From positions 7,651,605 to 7,715,604 of the forward strand of contig OX442321.1 in NCBI GenBank assembly GCA_949358305.1: DNA of 64,000 nucleotides, read 5' to 3'. The DNA is from Strigamia acuminata (Eukaryota; Arthropoda; Chilopoda; Geophilomorpha; Linotaeniidae). The stretch's first letter is position 1, and the number at the start of each line of letters is the position of its first letter. The notes beneath the pieces are model-generated. The model did not search any database, had not been told where the DNA came from, and saw nothing but the letters and a program-made list of their open reading frames with translations. A program made the position numbers and the translations under genes. This document shows positions 16,348 to 26,500 of the stretch, one piece after another.

Positions 16348-16711
16348 TTTATGGTTGGCCAACGTTTGGATCGGCATTTTTCGAAGTCAAACAGTCCACA
16401 GATCCCAACTATAATAAACATTTACTAATTGCAGTCAATAAACAAGGCGTGAGCCTCATAGATCCAAACACTAAGGTGATTTTTTTTAAATGTAATTTTT
16501 GTATTTTTTATGTAAAATTGTTCGTTTATTTTGAAGGAAATATTGGTAATCATTATTATTCGTTTGTTTGTTTTACAAATTATTTATTTGGTGTTGGCTT
16601 TGTTTTCAGGGTTACAAAATGGACGATTTGTTGACATCGTATATTAGCTTCGTCAACATTATAATGTTGACGAATATAAACAGACAAAAGAGTACTCTAA
16701 GAATCAAATAG
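16348..16711 (+). pseudogene. Myosin-VII tail (FERM domain) fragment lacking an internal exon
   Basis: An exon at 16348-16475 reads [16 protein letters not shown] followed by [19 protein letters not shown], and a second at 16610-16711 reads [13 protein letters not shown], then a diverged tail and a TAG stop. Both match the extreme C-terminal FERM domain of myosin VIIA, where SLIDPKTK and [12 protein letters not shown] are separated by roughly 40 residues. That intervening segment is missing: the 134 bp between them is intron-like AT-rich sequence with proper splice signals, and the two pieces still join in frame. The preceding 2,000 residues of a myosin are absent. It is therefore a decayed partial copy, or less likely a transcribed mini-gene encoding a shortened lobe. 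Confidence 0.65.
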
Positions 16712-17009
16712 TATTTAATTAGGAATTAGGCGGCCACATGCAAAAGAATAAATATCTGCGTTATATTTTAATTACCGTTTAGCAAGTTTGTTAATTTTGC
16801 AATGTTCGCTGTTTCTCACTTTTCCCGATTGAAATTCATTGTCCATCTCTTTTGCTGCACACATTTTGTTATTTTGTTTTAGCAAACCAACTTTGGCCAA
16901 TTTTGACAAAAACGACGGAATTTTTCAATATTTGAGGTGTTAGAATAAATAGCGAATGGAACGTTCATTCATCAATTTAAATGTAAGAATCTAGAAAGTC
17001 AAATGGCAG

Positions 17010-17090
17010 AAACGTTTCATGTGGGGCTCGTTGCTCATTGGGTTTAGCTTTGGCCTTCAGAGTTAAATGTAGCGTGTTCGAATCCTGAGT
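17010..17090 (+). repeat. tRNA-like element 1
   Basis: An A-box-like GGCTCGTTGCTCATTGG is followed 40 bp later by a B-box GTGTTCGAATCC at 17074-17085, the internal pol III promoter arrangement of tRNAs and tRNA-derived SINEs. The arms do not pair well enough for a functional tRNA. Confidence 0.45.
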
Positions 17091-17179
17091 TGATATTTAG
17101 AATTCTTCTTTTATTTTTAGTTTTCTTTCCATATTTGTTTTTAGAATTAAGTACAGGAGTTAATCAAAGAGTTATAGTG

Positions 17180-17262
17180 AGGAGCGGTGGCTCTTTGGTT
17201 GCGTTTCCAGTATATAACCTTACGTGGACACGTGAACACAAAGTTTCTAGTTCGAATCCAAA
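17180..17262 (+). repeat. tRNA-like element 2
   Basis: The A-box-like GTGGCTCTTTGGTTGCG near 17187 and the B-box AGTTCGAATCC at 17249-17259 have tRNA spacing with an enlarged variable region. It is followed by an A-rich then T-rich stretch. This looks like a degenerate tRNA or SINE head. Confidence 0.45.
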
Positions 17263-17379
17263 GCAAATTCAGGTGACAAAGGAATTTTTTTAAACCTTTT
17301 TTATCTCTTAATTTTCAATCAATTACGTCAGTACGCAATCTGTAAGTAAGAGAACTTTTTAAGCAGCAGATGAGTAAGA

Positions 17380-17455
17380 AGAAGTGGTGGCTCTTGAGGT
17401 ATGATGGCTGGTAGTGGAGTAGTGATAAAGAACATGTGTGTGTGTTCAAATCCAG
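17380..17455 (+). repeat. tRNA-like element 3
   Basis: AGTGGTGGCTCTTGAGG near 17382 and GTGTTCAAATCC at 17442-17453 form A- and B-box candidates with about 50 bp between them. It resembles element 2 at its start, so the two may derive from one ancestor. Confidence 0.4.
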
Positions 17456-17569
17456 AAAAGGATGGATTTAAGTAAAAAAAAATTTTGCTAATTTTATTCA
17501 GTTTTAATTTGTGTAATTTTCTTTCTAAACTCTATTAAGAAGGGAATTCGACACAAGAATGACAACCAG

Positions 17570-17650
17570 AAGCAGTAGCGTCGAGGTTAGATGTCTAGTA
17601 TTTTGAGACTTAACGACGGACATGTGTACGGGTTCGAATCCCCATCAATC
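17570..17650 (+). repeat. tRNA-like element 4
   Basis: AGTAGCGTCGAGGTTAG near 17574 serves as A-box and GGGTTCGAATCCC at 17630-17642 as a perfect tRNA B-box/T-arm. An A-rich stretch follows. The 5' and 3' ends do not form a clear acceptor stem. Confidence 0.45.
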
Positions 17651-17704
17651 TGGAGGATTTAAAAAAAATAATTTTAAAAATTAAAAAAAATTAAAATTAA
17701 GAAT

Positions 17705-17792
17705 AACTTCCATCACAGATTCGAACTCATTAACCCAAAGCCATCGCCACAAAACTACTCATGAAGATACCACACAGCTACCACAGTTGTTG
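17705..17792 (-). repeat. tRNA-like element 5 (reverse)
   Basis: Read on the minus strand, GGTAGCTGTGTGG forms an A-box and AGTTCGAATCT (17718-17728) a B-box. The A-box is nearly the same as in the reverse elements 6 and 7. Confidence 0.45.
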
Positions 17793-17861
17793 TACATTAA
17801 TTTTCTTTAAACTTATACTTATAGATTAAATGCGAATAAACATGTAAATATAAAAAAAAAT

Positions 17862-18070
17862 AAAAACCTAACTATTTTAAAAAAAAAACTAAAAGAGTAA
17901 CTATTTTTTAAAAAAAAACTAAAAGACTAGAAAAACCTAATAAAAAAAAACTAAAAGACTAGAAAAACCTAACAAAAAAAAACTAAAAGACTAGAAAAAC
18001 CTAATAAAAAAAAACTAAAAGACTAGAAAAACCTAATAAAAAAAAACTATGGAGTAAAAGACTAGAAAAA
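17862..18070. repeat. Tandem repeat, about 32 bp unit
   Basis: About six copies of a unit containing AACTAAAAGACTAGAAAAACCTA are arranged head to tail, with A-rich spacers of slightly different length. It ends near a run of ten C residues at about 18090. Confidence 0.85.
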
Positions 18071-18279
18071 TCCAAAACAAGAAAAGAAATCCCCCCCCCC
18101 GACGATTTTTGACGATTTCGATCACCTGAATTCACATTTTAAATCAAAAACTTCAAAAATCATTTAAACACTCTTATAGACGTTGAAAAGTTCTAAAAAT
18201 TAGTTTAATGTGATGTTGAACGAAAAAAGAAAAATTAAAAAAGAAAAAAACCACTGAAAAAAAGTTGACCAACGTGGAG

Positions 18280-18383
18280 AGCGACTCGGGGAGGGTGCAC
18301 CCGCAGTGCAGGCCACCGCGCCCGGCCAGAAGCCGGGCGCTAACTCCCACCGGCTCCCACCGGTGCTTTTTAGCAGAGTCGCT
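18280..18383. other. GC-rich foldback element
   Basis: A 104 bp GC-rich island sits in AT-rich DNA. Its ends, AGCGACTC (18280-18287) and GAGTCGCT (18376-18383), are perfect inverted complements. Inside, GCGCCCGGC (18318-18326) and GCCGGGCGC (18332-18340) form a perfect 9 bp stem with a 5-base loop; GGGTGCACCC at about 18294 is self-complementary, and CCCACCGG occurs twice near 18346-18364. This could be a structured RNA gene or a very short foldback transposon. On the minus strand a T7 run follows near 18260, as a pol III terminator would. Confidence 0.55.
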
Positions 18384-18450
18384 TAGTTTGAACCTTATAA
18401 ACTTGAATTTTGCATTTTTCAACTGAAAAAATAAATTATAAAAAGCAAAA

Positions 18451-18520
18451 GCAGTCGCGGATTTGAACCAGTTCACACAGCACTCTCACCATGCACTCTA
18501 ACCACACAGCTACCTAGATT
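18451..18520 (-). repeat. tRNA-like element 6 (reverse)
   Basis: On the minus strand TAGCTGTGTGGTTAGAGTGC is a strong A-box/D-arm match and GGTTCAAATCC a strong B-box/T-loop match, 30 bp apart. The acceptor stem is not complementary, so it is probably not a working tRNA. It and element 7 share their flanks (AAAATAAA...GGCAAAA), indicating a local duplication of about 155 bp. Confidence 0.6.
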
Positions 18521-18600
18521 AGCGATGATTAAGCGAGGTTTAAACCCTTAACTTTGATTATCTTTTTTTAGACTGAAAAAATAAATAATAAAAGGCAAAA

Positions 18601-18675
18601 CTAATCGCAGATTCGAACCCGTTCACACAGCTCAGTAACCGCGTACCCTAAACACGCAGCCATCGCGATCGGTAT
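18601..18675 (-). repeat. tRNA-like element 7 (reverse)
   Basis: On the minus strand ATGGCTGCGTGTTTAGGGTA acts as A-box/D-arm and GGGTTCGAATC as B-box. Its ends ATCGCGA and CTGCGAT can partly pair as an acceptor stem, the only copy in the cluster where this is so. It is the best candidate for the founding tRNA-like sequence, but the T-stem is poorly paired. Confidence 0.5.
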
Positions 18676-18689
18676 CCACTTCTTACCAT

Positions 18690-19218
18690 AGTTTCAGCCT
18701 TTCCATTTATCGCCTTAAAAAAATATTTAACAACCATATGCCACGTTCTGTATCTGACGTCGTAAATGTGATCCAAAATATTAAAACATCCGGGAATAAA
18801 TATTACGAAAAATACAACAGTCGCAATGCAGTGAAAAAATATGAAAAGGTTTTGCGGTTAGTATCAAACTACGCGTGTTTTCTATTCAAATTTATCTTTA
18901 AAAAAAATTACTTTTGAATTTATATTTACACAGAAGCTGTTAGGATTTCTGAGAAAGAAGACTTGAAGGAAATTGAGAACATTAAAATTTCATGTTTATT
19001 AAATTGGTAAAACGAATATAAAAACGAACATACAGTAATAATAATAATAAATTTGATTTACGGTAATAGTGCGGCGTCGAAGTTGAAATTAAACGACTAC
19101 TCTACAACAGAGCGATATTGCACACAAGTTTTACATTTAAACCAAAGAAACATTAAAGCTCTACTAGTATACAGGAGAAGCAAAGCAAATTTTTATCTTA
19201 ACAATTACAATTAACAGT
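18690..19218. other. AT-rich intergenic DNA
   Basis: No exon, RNA gene or ordered repeat could be supported. A weak CCCTTA-rich part follows the next repeat, but nothing coding was found. Confidence 0.35.
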
Positions 19219-19290
19219 TTTTGGTCTGTTTGGTCTATTGTTTGGTCTATTATTTGGTCTATTTGGTCTATTTGGTCTATTTGGTCTATT
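19219..19290. repeat. TTTGGTCTA microsatellite
   Basis: The 9-bp unit TTTGGTCTA is repeated about seven times with small changes (TTGTTTGGTCTA, TATTTGGTCTA). It gives a pseudo-peptide of repeated IDQ on the minus strand, which is not evidence of a gene. Confidence 0.85.
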
Positions 19291-19574
19291 GTATGCATGT
19301 GATAATTAATCGATTTTGTTATATTCGCCTCCCTACGTAACCTTGCACTTTTATTGCCCATTGGTATTTGTGACGCTGCCTTTTGGTCAGCACTCCCTTA
19401 TTTTGACCCTTAAATAAAACACTCTTTAGTCCACTCTCAACTCACCCAGTTGTCCATTAATTTCGCTGATGTATGGTATTAATCAGAGCTTAGTGTAAAA
19501 ACACACTAGATTTTTTAGCTCATTTCCAATCAATTGAGCTTTTTCTGGCACTTATTAAATTTTGGCAAATTTTG

Positions 19575-19833
19575 ACAAAAACTTGGTAAATTGTGTGCAA
19601 AAACTTGGTAAAATGTGTGCAAAAACATGGTAAAATGTGTACAAAAACAGCAAAATGTGTGTAAAAACGTGGTAAAATGTGTGCAATAACGTGGCAAAAT
19701 GTGTGGAAAAACGTGGTAAAATGTGTGGAAAAACGTGGCAAAATGTGAGCAAAAACGTGGTAAAATGTGTACAAAAACGTGGCAAAATGTGCGCGAAATG
19801 TGGTAAAATGTGTGCAAAAACGTGGTAAAATGT
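19575..19833. repeat. 22-bp minisatellite
   Basis: About twelve head-to-tail copies of a unit close to GCAAAAACGTGGTAAAATGT (plus GT) are present, with single-base differences and one shortened copy. Because the unit lacks stop codons on the minus strand and is not a multiple of three, all three minus frames stay open; no gene is implied. Confidence 0.9.
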
Positions 19834-20435
19834 GATAGATTTGTAAAGTTCTCGGTTAATCATGATCAAGTTTGTGTCTTTAAATTGTAATTAATATTTT
19901 TTACCGTTTTTGAAAGAGGGAGGTGCAAATGAGTGTTTTTAAGTGGCTGATGTGAATAAATTGTACATTGATATTTATTGCGTCGAGAATAATAAAGCGA
20001 ATCGTATTATACGGAAATTAAAAATTTATTTTGAGCGTAACCATAAACTTACATGATTTTCTAAGTGTTAAAAACTTGCAAAAAATAACGATTGAGCACA
20101 AAAATTAAAATACAAATAAATAAAACCTTTGTAAAAACGATGAGTTCTATCAGCTGCAACAAGTCTTGTTACCATAGAATTACTCAGAATTACCTTGTGA
20201 ATTCAGCGTGAAACTAATTTTCTCACTACAAAGCAAAAAAATCCCACAATCGTCTAACTTGCAAGTCTAAACAAAAAATAATTTAATAAGCATAAAATCA
20301 ATGTTTCCAGCATTTATTTCAGTTCAGAGTATGCCATACATTACGAAACAAAATAAATTCGATTTTATCGGACTAACAATATGTTAGTCCAAAATATTTT
20401 AAATTAAATTTATTCTTACATTCTTCAAACAATAA
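19834..20435. other. Intergenic DNA downstream of RNASEH2B
   Basis: AT-rich sequence without recognisable exon. TTTATT at 20409-20414 reads AATAAA on the minus strand, 22 bp past the RNASEH2B stop, and is its likely polyadenylation signal. Confidence 0.45.
20409..20414 (-). terminator. Polyadenylation signal of RNASEH2B
   Basis: AATAAA on the minus strand, 22 bp downstream of the TAA stop. No other canonical signal is closer. Confidence 0.6.
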
Positions 20436-21910
20436 TTACTTCTTCCTTGCGAAAAAACTTGAGATGCTTTTCATTCCCGTCTTGTCGACCTTTTCTAATC
20501 TCTTTTGCACATTCGACAGTTTTTTGAGCTGGTTAAAAAACCGAATAACCAAAACCCAAAAATTAGTATGCCCAATCAAAACGACAAATTCTCAGTTTAA
20601 TACCTGAGGTTTAGCTTTCACTGCTCCCTTATCGCTGTAATCTTCATTCGGTTCGCCCTTTCTCTCCACTTTGGCACGCTGTAAATATAAACAAATCATA
20701 ATTAGCGACATTTGTGCACTGAAAACTACTCTACCCACCTTAGAAGGCGGTTCCACCGGCTCGGAAATATCATTTTTGATCTCCAAACTAACAAAAAGAA
20801 AATTAAACAACTGAAATATCACATAAAGTAATTTTACTTTAAATGTTTGTGCAAATCGTCACTCAAATTCGGACCGAGGTATTCAGATATGAGGCCGCAA
20901 GCGTACTTTAAATAATCACCTAGAAAATATATTTCATCGTTAAATGTATTGTAATTGGAGATATATTTCGTGTCACTTTTTTCAGGTGTTTCATCATTTT
21001 TACTCCGAATAAACGTCGCTGAACGAGCTCCTTTGGTCACGTGCACTTGCTGATCCTCCAAAACTGCGGCCAACTTCTCCGTTCGCTTCTTCAGCCAATT
21101 TAACGTATTTTGTTTATTGAATCTATAAAACGTTTCATTGCCATCACCTTAAATATGACGTAAATTAATAAATTCTTTAGATAAACGTGAAATGCGTGTA
21201 CTTTTCGAATCCGTGATTAGATTCAGCTGTTTTGAACTTATACAATCGGCCAACCTCGAAACTGCGGGGAATTCATCATCGTGTAACACCTGATCCAACA
21301 TCACGAATTTATTCGACTAAACATCAATAAAAACGTGAATAATTAAATATATTTTTCTATTTCTCTAAGTTTACCTTCATGAAGTAAGATATCGCCAAAA
21401 ATAATGCATTTACTTCGGTGCAACAACTCAACGTGCCGTCTATAAATGATTAGTTGATATTGTTCATCGCTTTGTAAGATGTAAAATATTAATTACCCAC
21501 CTGGTTCGATATTATTACCCAGAAACCATGATCGAGGTTTTTCTTTGTATTGTAATACTTCAAAGACAAGTTTGTTGTCCGAGTTGAATAAATACAAAGC
21601 CCCTTCACCTGTGAATAGGAAAAATAATTTATTATATTTGAATTAAAATATGAAAAATTAGCGAGAATGAAATACCAGTCTTCGGATGTCTAAGTTGAGC
21701 GAATGTGATATTTCCTTCGGATTTATTTCCCAAAGTCTTCTTTACTGCGTGAGAAATGTTTACGTGAGAAATATGTCATACTTTGTAAATGCGATGCAAT
21801 TTTTGTAGTTATACGTTACCCGGCAAAATAAAAACAAGTTGCTTCGATCCTGCATCAGACAGAGCTTCATTTCGCTTCGACGATGGCTTTTTAGGAGATT
21901 TTCGTGGCAT
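20436..21910 (-). CDS. RNASEH2B: Ribonuclease H2 subunit B
   Basis: A 305-residue protein is encoded in ten minus-strand exons: 21820-21910, 21676-21744, 21501-21608, 21375-21439, 21202-21316, 20977-21147, 20838-20919, 20739-20787, 20604-20678 and 20436-20528; phases agree. It matches the family throughout: FAQLRHPKTGEGALYLFN in the N-terminal triple-barrel part, KPRSWFLGNN and DGTL (subunit-interface region), NTLNWLKKRTEKLAAVL in the helical part, and YLKYACGLISEYL with LSDDLHKHLK towards the end. The C-terminus carries GMKSISSFF, a PIP-box that recruits PCNA, as in human. The subunit scaffolds the heterotrimeric nuclear enzyme that removes ribonucleotides from DNA and RNA from hybrids. A 57 nt intron (20920-20976) keeps the frame if retained; I prefer splicing because it gives the expected junction. 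Start ATG at 21910 opens MPRKSPKKPSSKR, a basic, possibly nuclear-targeting, leader. Confidence 0.95.
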
Positions 21911-22716
21911 CTTAGCGCACCTGTTGGAACTGTGAGCGCACAAATTCCTTATTGTGAAAAATACCGCCAACGAATAGCCATTTTCAATCAACTGCAGCGA
22001 CATCTGGTGGTGAAATGTGAAATCTCGGCAAACACATCCGTGACGAGAATGTGATTAATATTCTCGAAGAGTTTCCTTCACAAATTGACTAACATTAAAG
22101 TACAAGATGTGGCAAATGTTCCGAAACGTAATTTTCCCAAAATATCCATTTTTAACTACCCAAAAAAAAAAAATAAAAAAAAAATACAATAAAATTTTGA
22201 GATATTTTCGAATATTTTGCCTTTTGCAACGCTTTCTGAGGATTGTTTCGGTGTATTAAATACCTCGATTAAAACTAGCACAAATAATTACGCGTAAAAC
22301 GGACATTGTCTTGCCAAACACCGCACCATCCACCGCCCGCAAAGCGGAGCATGTGAATCTAAGCACTGCAGAAAAGCCAAAGGGCAGCAGTTGTATATTC
22401 ACCGTTTAAAATTTGAATTGACCAAACTATGAGTGAGCGATAAATCGAACAATTTCTTTCGCCAAAAAAATAAAATTTAAATTTTTTTTTAGAAATGTCC
22501 AATTTTGTCGTCTTCCGGTCCATAAATTTCCAATCCATTTCAAACCAAATTAACAAACCCAAAATAAATAAATAAAGTAACCCCGAGGACTAATTCCGGG
22601 TTCTTCGCGGCCCATCTGGGTCAACAAATCACCCAAAAGTGTCCGCACACTCCTATCCGGGCGTGGCAAATCCGAAGTGGCACTAAACCCGCGAATACCT
22701 GCGGCTCGTTCTGCTT
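21911..22716. other. Upstream flank of RNASEH2B
   Basis: This probably contains the TATA-less promoter of RNASEH2B within its first 200 bp. GCGACATCTGGTGG near 21998 resembles a CTCF-type insulator core. No exon was found. Confidence 0.35.
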
Positions 22717-23540
22717 TCATGCCTCGATCGCGTCGTCTGGCGCGCGCATGCGCCTCGGGGCGTCGGTTCTAGCAGCCGGTATGCGAGCTCTTCTCCTCGT
22801 CACGGCTTTTAGCGACAGCGCATTGGCGTCGCTAGTAGTGGGCATGGCCAGAGCGCGTGAAATTAATTCGTCTAATAATTCGAGCGTTCGTTTTTGTGCA
22901 ACTCCTGTCGCTTCGGGTGCCTCCAATTCTGCCATTTCGCACACTCCGCTCAATAGGGATTTGCCCAGCATCGGCTCACCAGTCCTTCCTCCAATTTACG
23001 TACTTCTGCCTCCATGACAGCTGCTTCTGGGAATTCAAAGGTAATTCCACTTATTCTACTTTTCTAAAAAAAAAATAAAAAAAAAAAAAAAAAATTATAT
23101 TTTTTAATTTCTTAAATTTCTCAAATTTCTCAAATTTTTCAAATTAAAAAAAAAAGTTTTAATCACTTTAACACGTTTTACCGAGGCTTTGCAAGGCGTG
23201 TGTGGACGTGGGCCATGTTTATCCGCTCTTTTTCAACGGCTTTCAGTGGGTTTTTAACGTTTTTAACGTTTTTTACGACGGCGATATTGCTGAGCGTCGC
23301 TTCTTCCACCTATGTATACTGCGTGTCGAGTTTCTCCATCTCAACTCTTGCGATTCTGTTTCAACCTTTCAGATATTGCAATAAACTATCGGCATCCTTG
23401 AATCCGATTGACCTACAGTTCGGTTTGTCCCACGTTTTGCACCTCGATATCTGTCAACAAACCCTCCAAACCGCCCTCGAAAGAATCGTGCGACTCGTCG
23501 CTAAATCTTCCCGACCTTTCTCGCCGTTTTTGCCGAATAG
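22717..23540 (-). pseudogene. Frame-broken coiled-coil-like coding relic
   Basis: Several minus-strand stretches look like real coding sequence but lie in different frames and are cut by stops. At about 23537-23418 is a hydrophilic segment including SGRFSDESHDSFEGGLEGLL; at about 23400-23366 DADSLLQYLK; at about 23330-23190 MEKLDTQYT, then NVKNPLKAVEKERINMAHVH. After a T/A-rich intron-like tract with an acceptor near 23065, MEAEVRKLEEGLVSR continues, and after a frame change CEMAELEAPEATGVAQKRT with LELLDELISRALAM to the stop at 22717. Heptad-like charged segments suggest a coiled-coil protein. The family was not recognised. At least two frame changes and two internal stops argue for a pseudogene rather than a spliced gene. 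Confidence 0.45.
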
Positions 23541-26500
23541 ATGACTAAGAAAAAACCTCTCTTCCATTAAAAAAAATCTTCAGAAAGGAAAAAACTGCTT
23601 TCTACGATTTATAACTCATCATTTTTTCTCCTAATATTTATTTTTTCTTGTCCGACTTTCCTATCTCACTTTTTCCTGTTGCTAGGCTAAAAAAGCGCGC
23701 AGAGACACTCGCGACTATTGTTGAATCAACTCGCGAGTTGACATTCAGCGAATTGTTTACGTAGAAACAATTAAAGCAGCGTGTTTTTTGTTCGATGGGG
23801 ATAAAGCGTTAGTTAAATCGACTTCCGGTGCAGTCCGCCCTTTAATGATGACGTGTCCTCCTGGTGGGCGAGTTCTCAGTCATGTGGCAGTCAGCGTCTA
23901 TCTATTCAGTGGGTTCCTTGTATAATCTAATCTTTGTTTGGGCAAAGGCGGGAATGGCGGTTTCATTCACGGACCATAAATTCCAGACAATTGTTTAATT
24001 GTTCACGTTTGAGACTGCAACGATGCACTAGGCCTAACCTCTAAGGTTAATGAGGCTTCTAGTGATAGGAGTGTAGTTGGAGCATATGTGTTGGATTAAA
24101 AGTCTCCTCTTCCTATCACCAGGCTACACTGTGTTGGGATTAGCGATGAAAACAAAAGGCATTGATGATTGATGACGAGTAACCATTGCGTTTTGCTTTT
24201 AATTTTTATTTATTTACATAAATGATTCACTTTTGTGCATAAAATACATTCACTCCGCGCGATGAATTTCAAAAGGCACAATGTAAAACGATAAAAGAAA
24301 AAAAGAATAATAACAATAAAAGAGAAATCTTTAAATTGCCCGCCTGCAGGTGGGCTTTCGAGCGCGGCATGGAAGCTGCGCAGGGAAGTCGCCCCATTCG
24401 TTGCGATTTTCCGGCACTGAATAAAACTATCGATTAGGAAACTAGGTCATTGATTCCGATGCAAATGAAAGGCACTTTGCATCGCACGACTTCCGTACGA
24501 TGCTGATGAACGATATCGATAGCCGAATTTGAAAAGCACTCAATAAATTAAATAAAATTAAAATATTTCTTGTTATTTATTTTTGTTTTATTAACGTTTT
24601 AGCTTTTAACCTTTTTGTATCTATCGACTGGTTGGTTTGCAGAAAAGGGTTGAGGGCTGACAGGGACGAGGGACTCGGAGCGGGGCGTCTTTTATTGTCA
24701 ATACATACGAGAATTGTCATCTAGATGGCAAAAGGCTTTGTGCGACAAGCGAAAAGTTCTATCCAAATGGAATTAAAAATGTCAAACTAAAGAGTGGCTT
24801 GGCTCCTTTTGAAAGAATCCACTCTATTATACGTTGGGCTTGGAAAATGTGAGATAGATCCTTTGCTTTTGAGAGTTTCCTTCGAATAAAAGCTGTGAAC
24901 AGGCCTTTTCACATCTATTCCATTGTGTTGAGAGCACAAGAGAAGGCCTATTGTATTTAGACAATATGATTTATAACTATATAAAGTCATTTGGTCTCTC
25001 TCTCTTTTGTCCTGCTATTTAATAGAGCTAGATTCAGTGGTGGAGGGAGGGAGGGTGTGGTATGGTGTGAGGCATCATTCCTCACCCCTACCTTCCACCC
25101 ACCCCCTTTTTCTACTCGCTTACTCCTCCCCATACACACTATAATGTTTCCATTGTGTTATTTCGATAATTTCTCTCCAGATCTTAATGTTGCCCAACTA
25201 ATTTGTTTGAAAACAAACAAAAATATCAAATATCGAATAAAAAAAATCGGAAAAAAATCGGAATAAAATATAAAAATTAAATATTATTTATTTATTTGAT
25301 TTTTCAATTTTGTTTTGGTGTTTACTGTTTGGCCACTTGCTCGTAATTTATTCAACTGTGCAGTTAAAATGCTGAGCTTTTTATTGGAGTGAGTAATTTT
25401 CCCGCTTGCCAATAAAAATCGACATAACAAATTCATGTCACATGTTTGACAGATTATTGAGTGACTCCTTCAGGAGATTATTTCCTGATCCTTATTATTA
25501 ATTATCCATTATTAGCTCATGGGTGCATGATACCCTTGGCCTTAATCCCCTTTGAATAGAACCCTCTAGGGCCCCCTCTGTGCATTATACACACTAGGAT
25601 GAGTTTTATATTCCTTTTTCCTTTGACTGTCGATTGTCACAATACGCCTAAGAAAATAATACCCCATTAATGTTTGCATGAATTGGATCGGGTAATTGAT
25701 GGCGGATGATGTCACCAGAAGGAATTAATTTTCTTTATTTTATTTTATTTTTCTTATTTTTTTATTTTTTTTTAAAAATTCCAAGATGAGAAATCGCCAT
25801 TTTTGCACTTTTCCGTGCGAATTGAAAATTTCAATTTAAGTTAGTGTCATCGTGACATGGTCACTTGGATTGGATGCGCTGATTATGTCAAAATGGTGGT
25901 TTTCCATGTGGCATCTAGCGGTGACATTATCAACTTGTGGATTTTATCGATGGACTCAGACCTTAATTGAAATGTCATTTAGTTCTGGTTTAATAGTGTT
26001 GAGCGGGTTGCTCTGCTCGCGCTATTAGAAAATGTTAAGTGTAGATCGTCATCGGCAAAAAATAAAAAAAATAAAAAAATATATAAAAAAAAAATAAAAA
26101 AATAAAAAAATAATTTTTATTTTCATGTACTTTGATGTACTTTCTGCTGCCTTTCTGCTTTCTTTTCTTTTTTCTTCTCTTTCAAAGGAGTGAGTTGGGG
26201 TTGGGGGGGTATGAAGTGGTTGGTGTATAGCCGGGCCCGGAACGTGCCAGTTTGAATGCCCAATAATGCACCTTTGTGATGGCTTGTGCATTTTGGTGGT
26301 GCGCAATTACCGTTGCTATTGTTGCAAACGCACCCACCCAACTTCCATTCACAGATAATTCTCTAGGTAACTTGTTAAAAAAAAAAAGTCAAATCTTTAT
26401 ATTTTTTTTTTAAAAAAAAAAAAAATTTATTTACATCGCGAAAAAACAAATTTTTAAAAAACAAAAACAAAACCAAAAGTCAAAAAAAAAATCAATATTT

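Noticed and set aside
18275-18340. Resemblance of the minus strand (GCCGGGCGCGGTGGC) to the start of Alu/7SL RNA
   Set aside because: Similarity stops after about 15 bases, and the rest lacks the SRP Alu-domain motifs; the match is explained by the GC stem.
17862-19833. Repeated units considered as a CRISPR array
   Set aside because: Units are direct tandem copies without unique spacers, and the host is a eukaryote.
19520-19869. Three overlapping minus-strand open frames with repeated HTFYHVF-type peptides
   Set aside because: They are translations of the 22-bp minisatellite, whose unit has no stop on that strand and is not a multiple of three.
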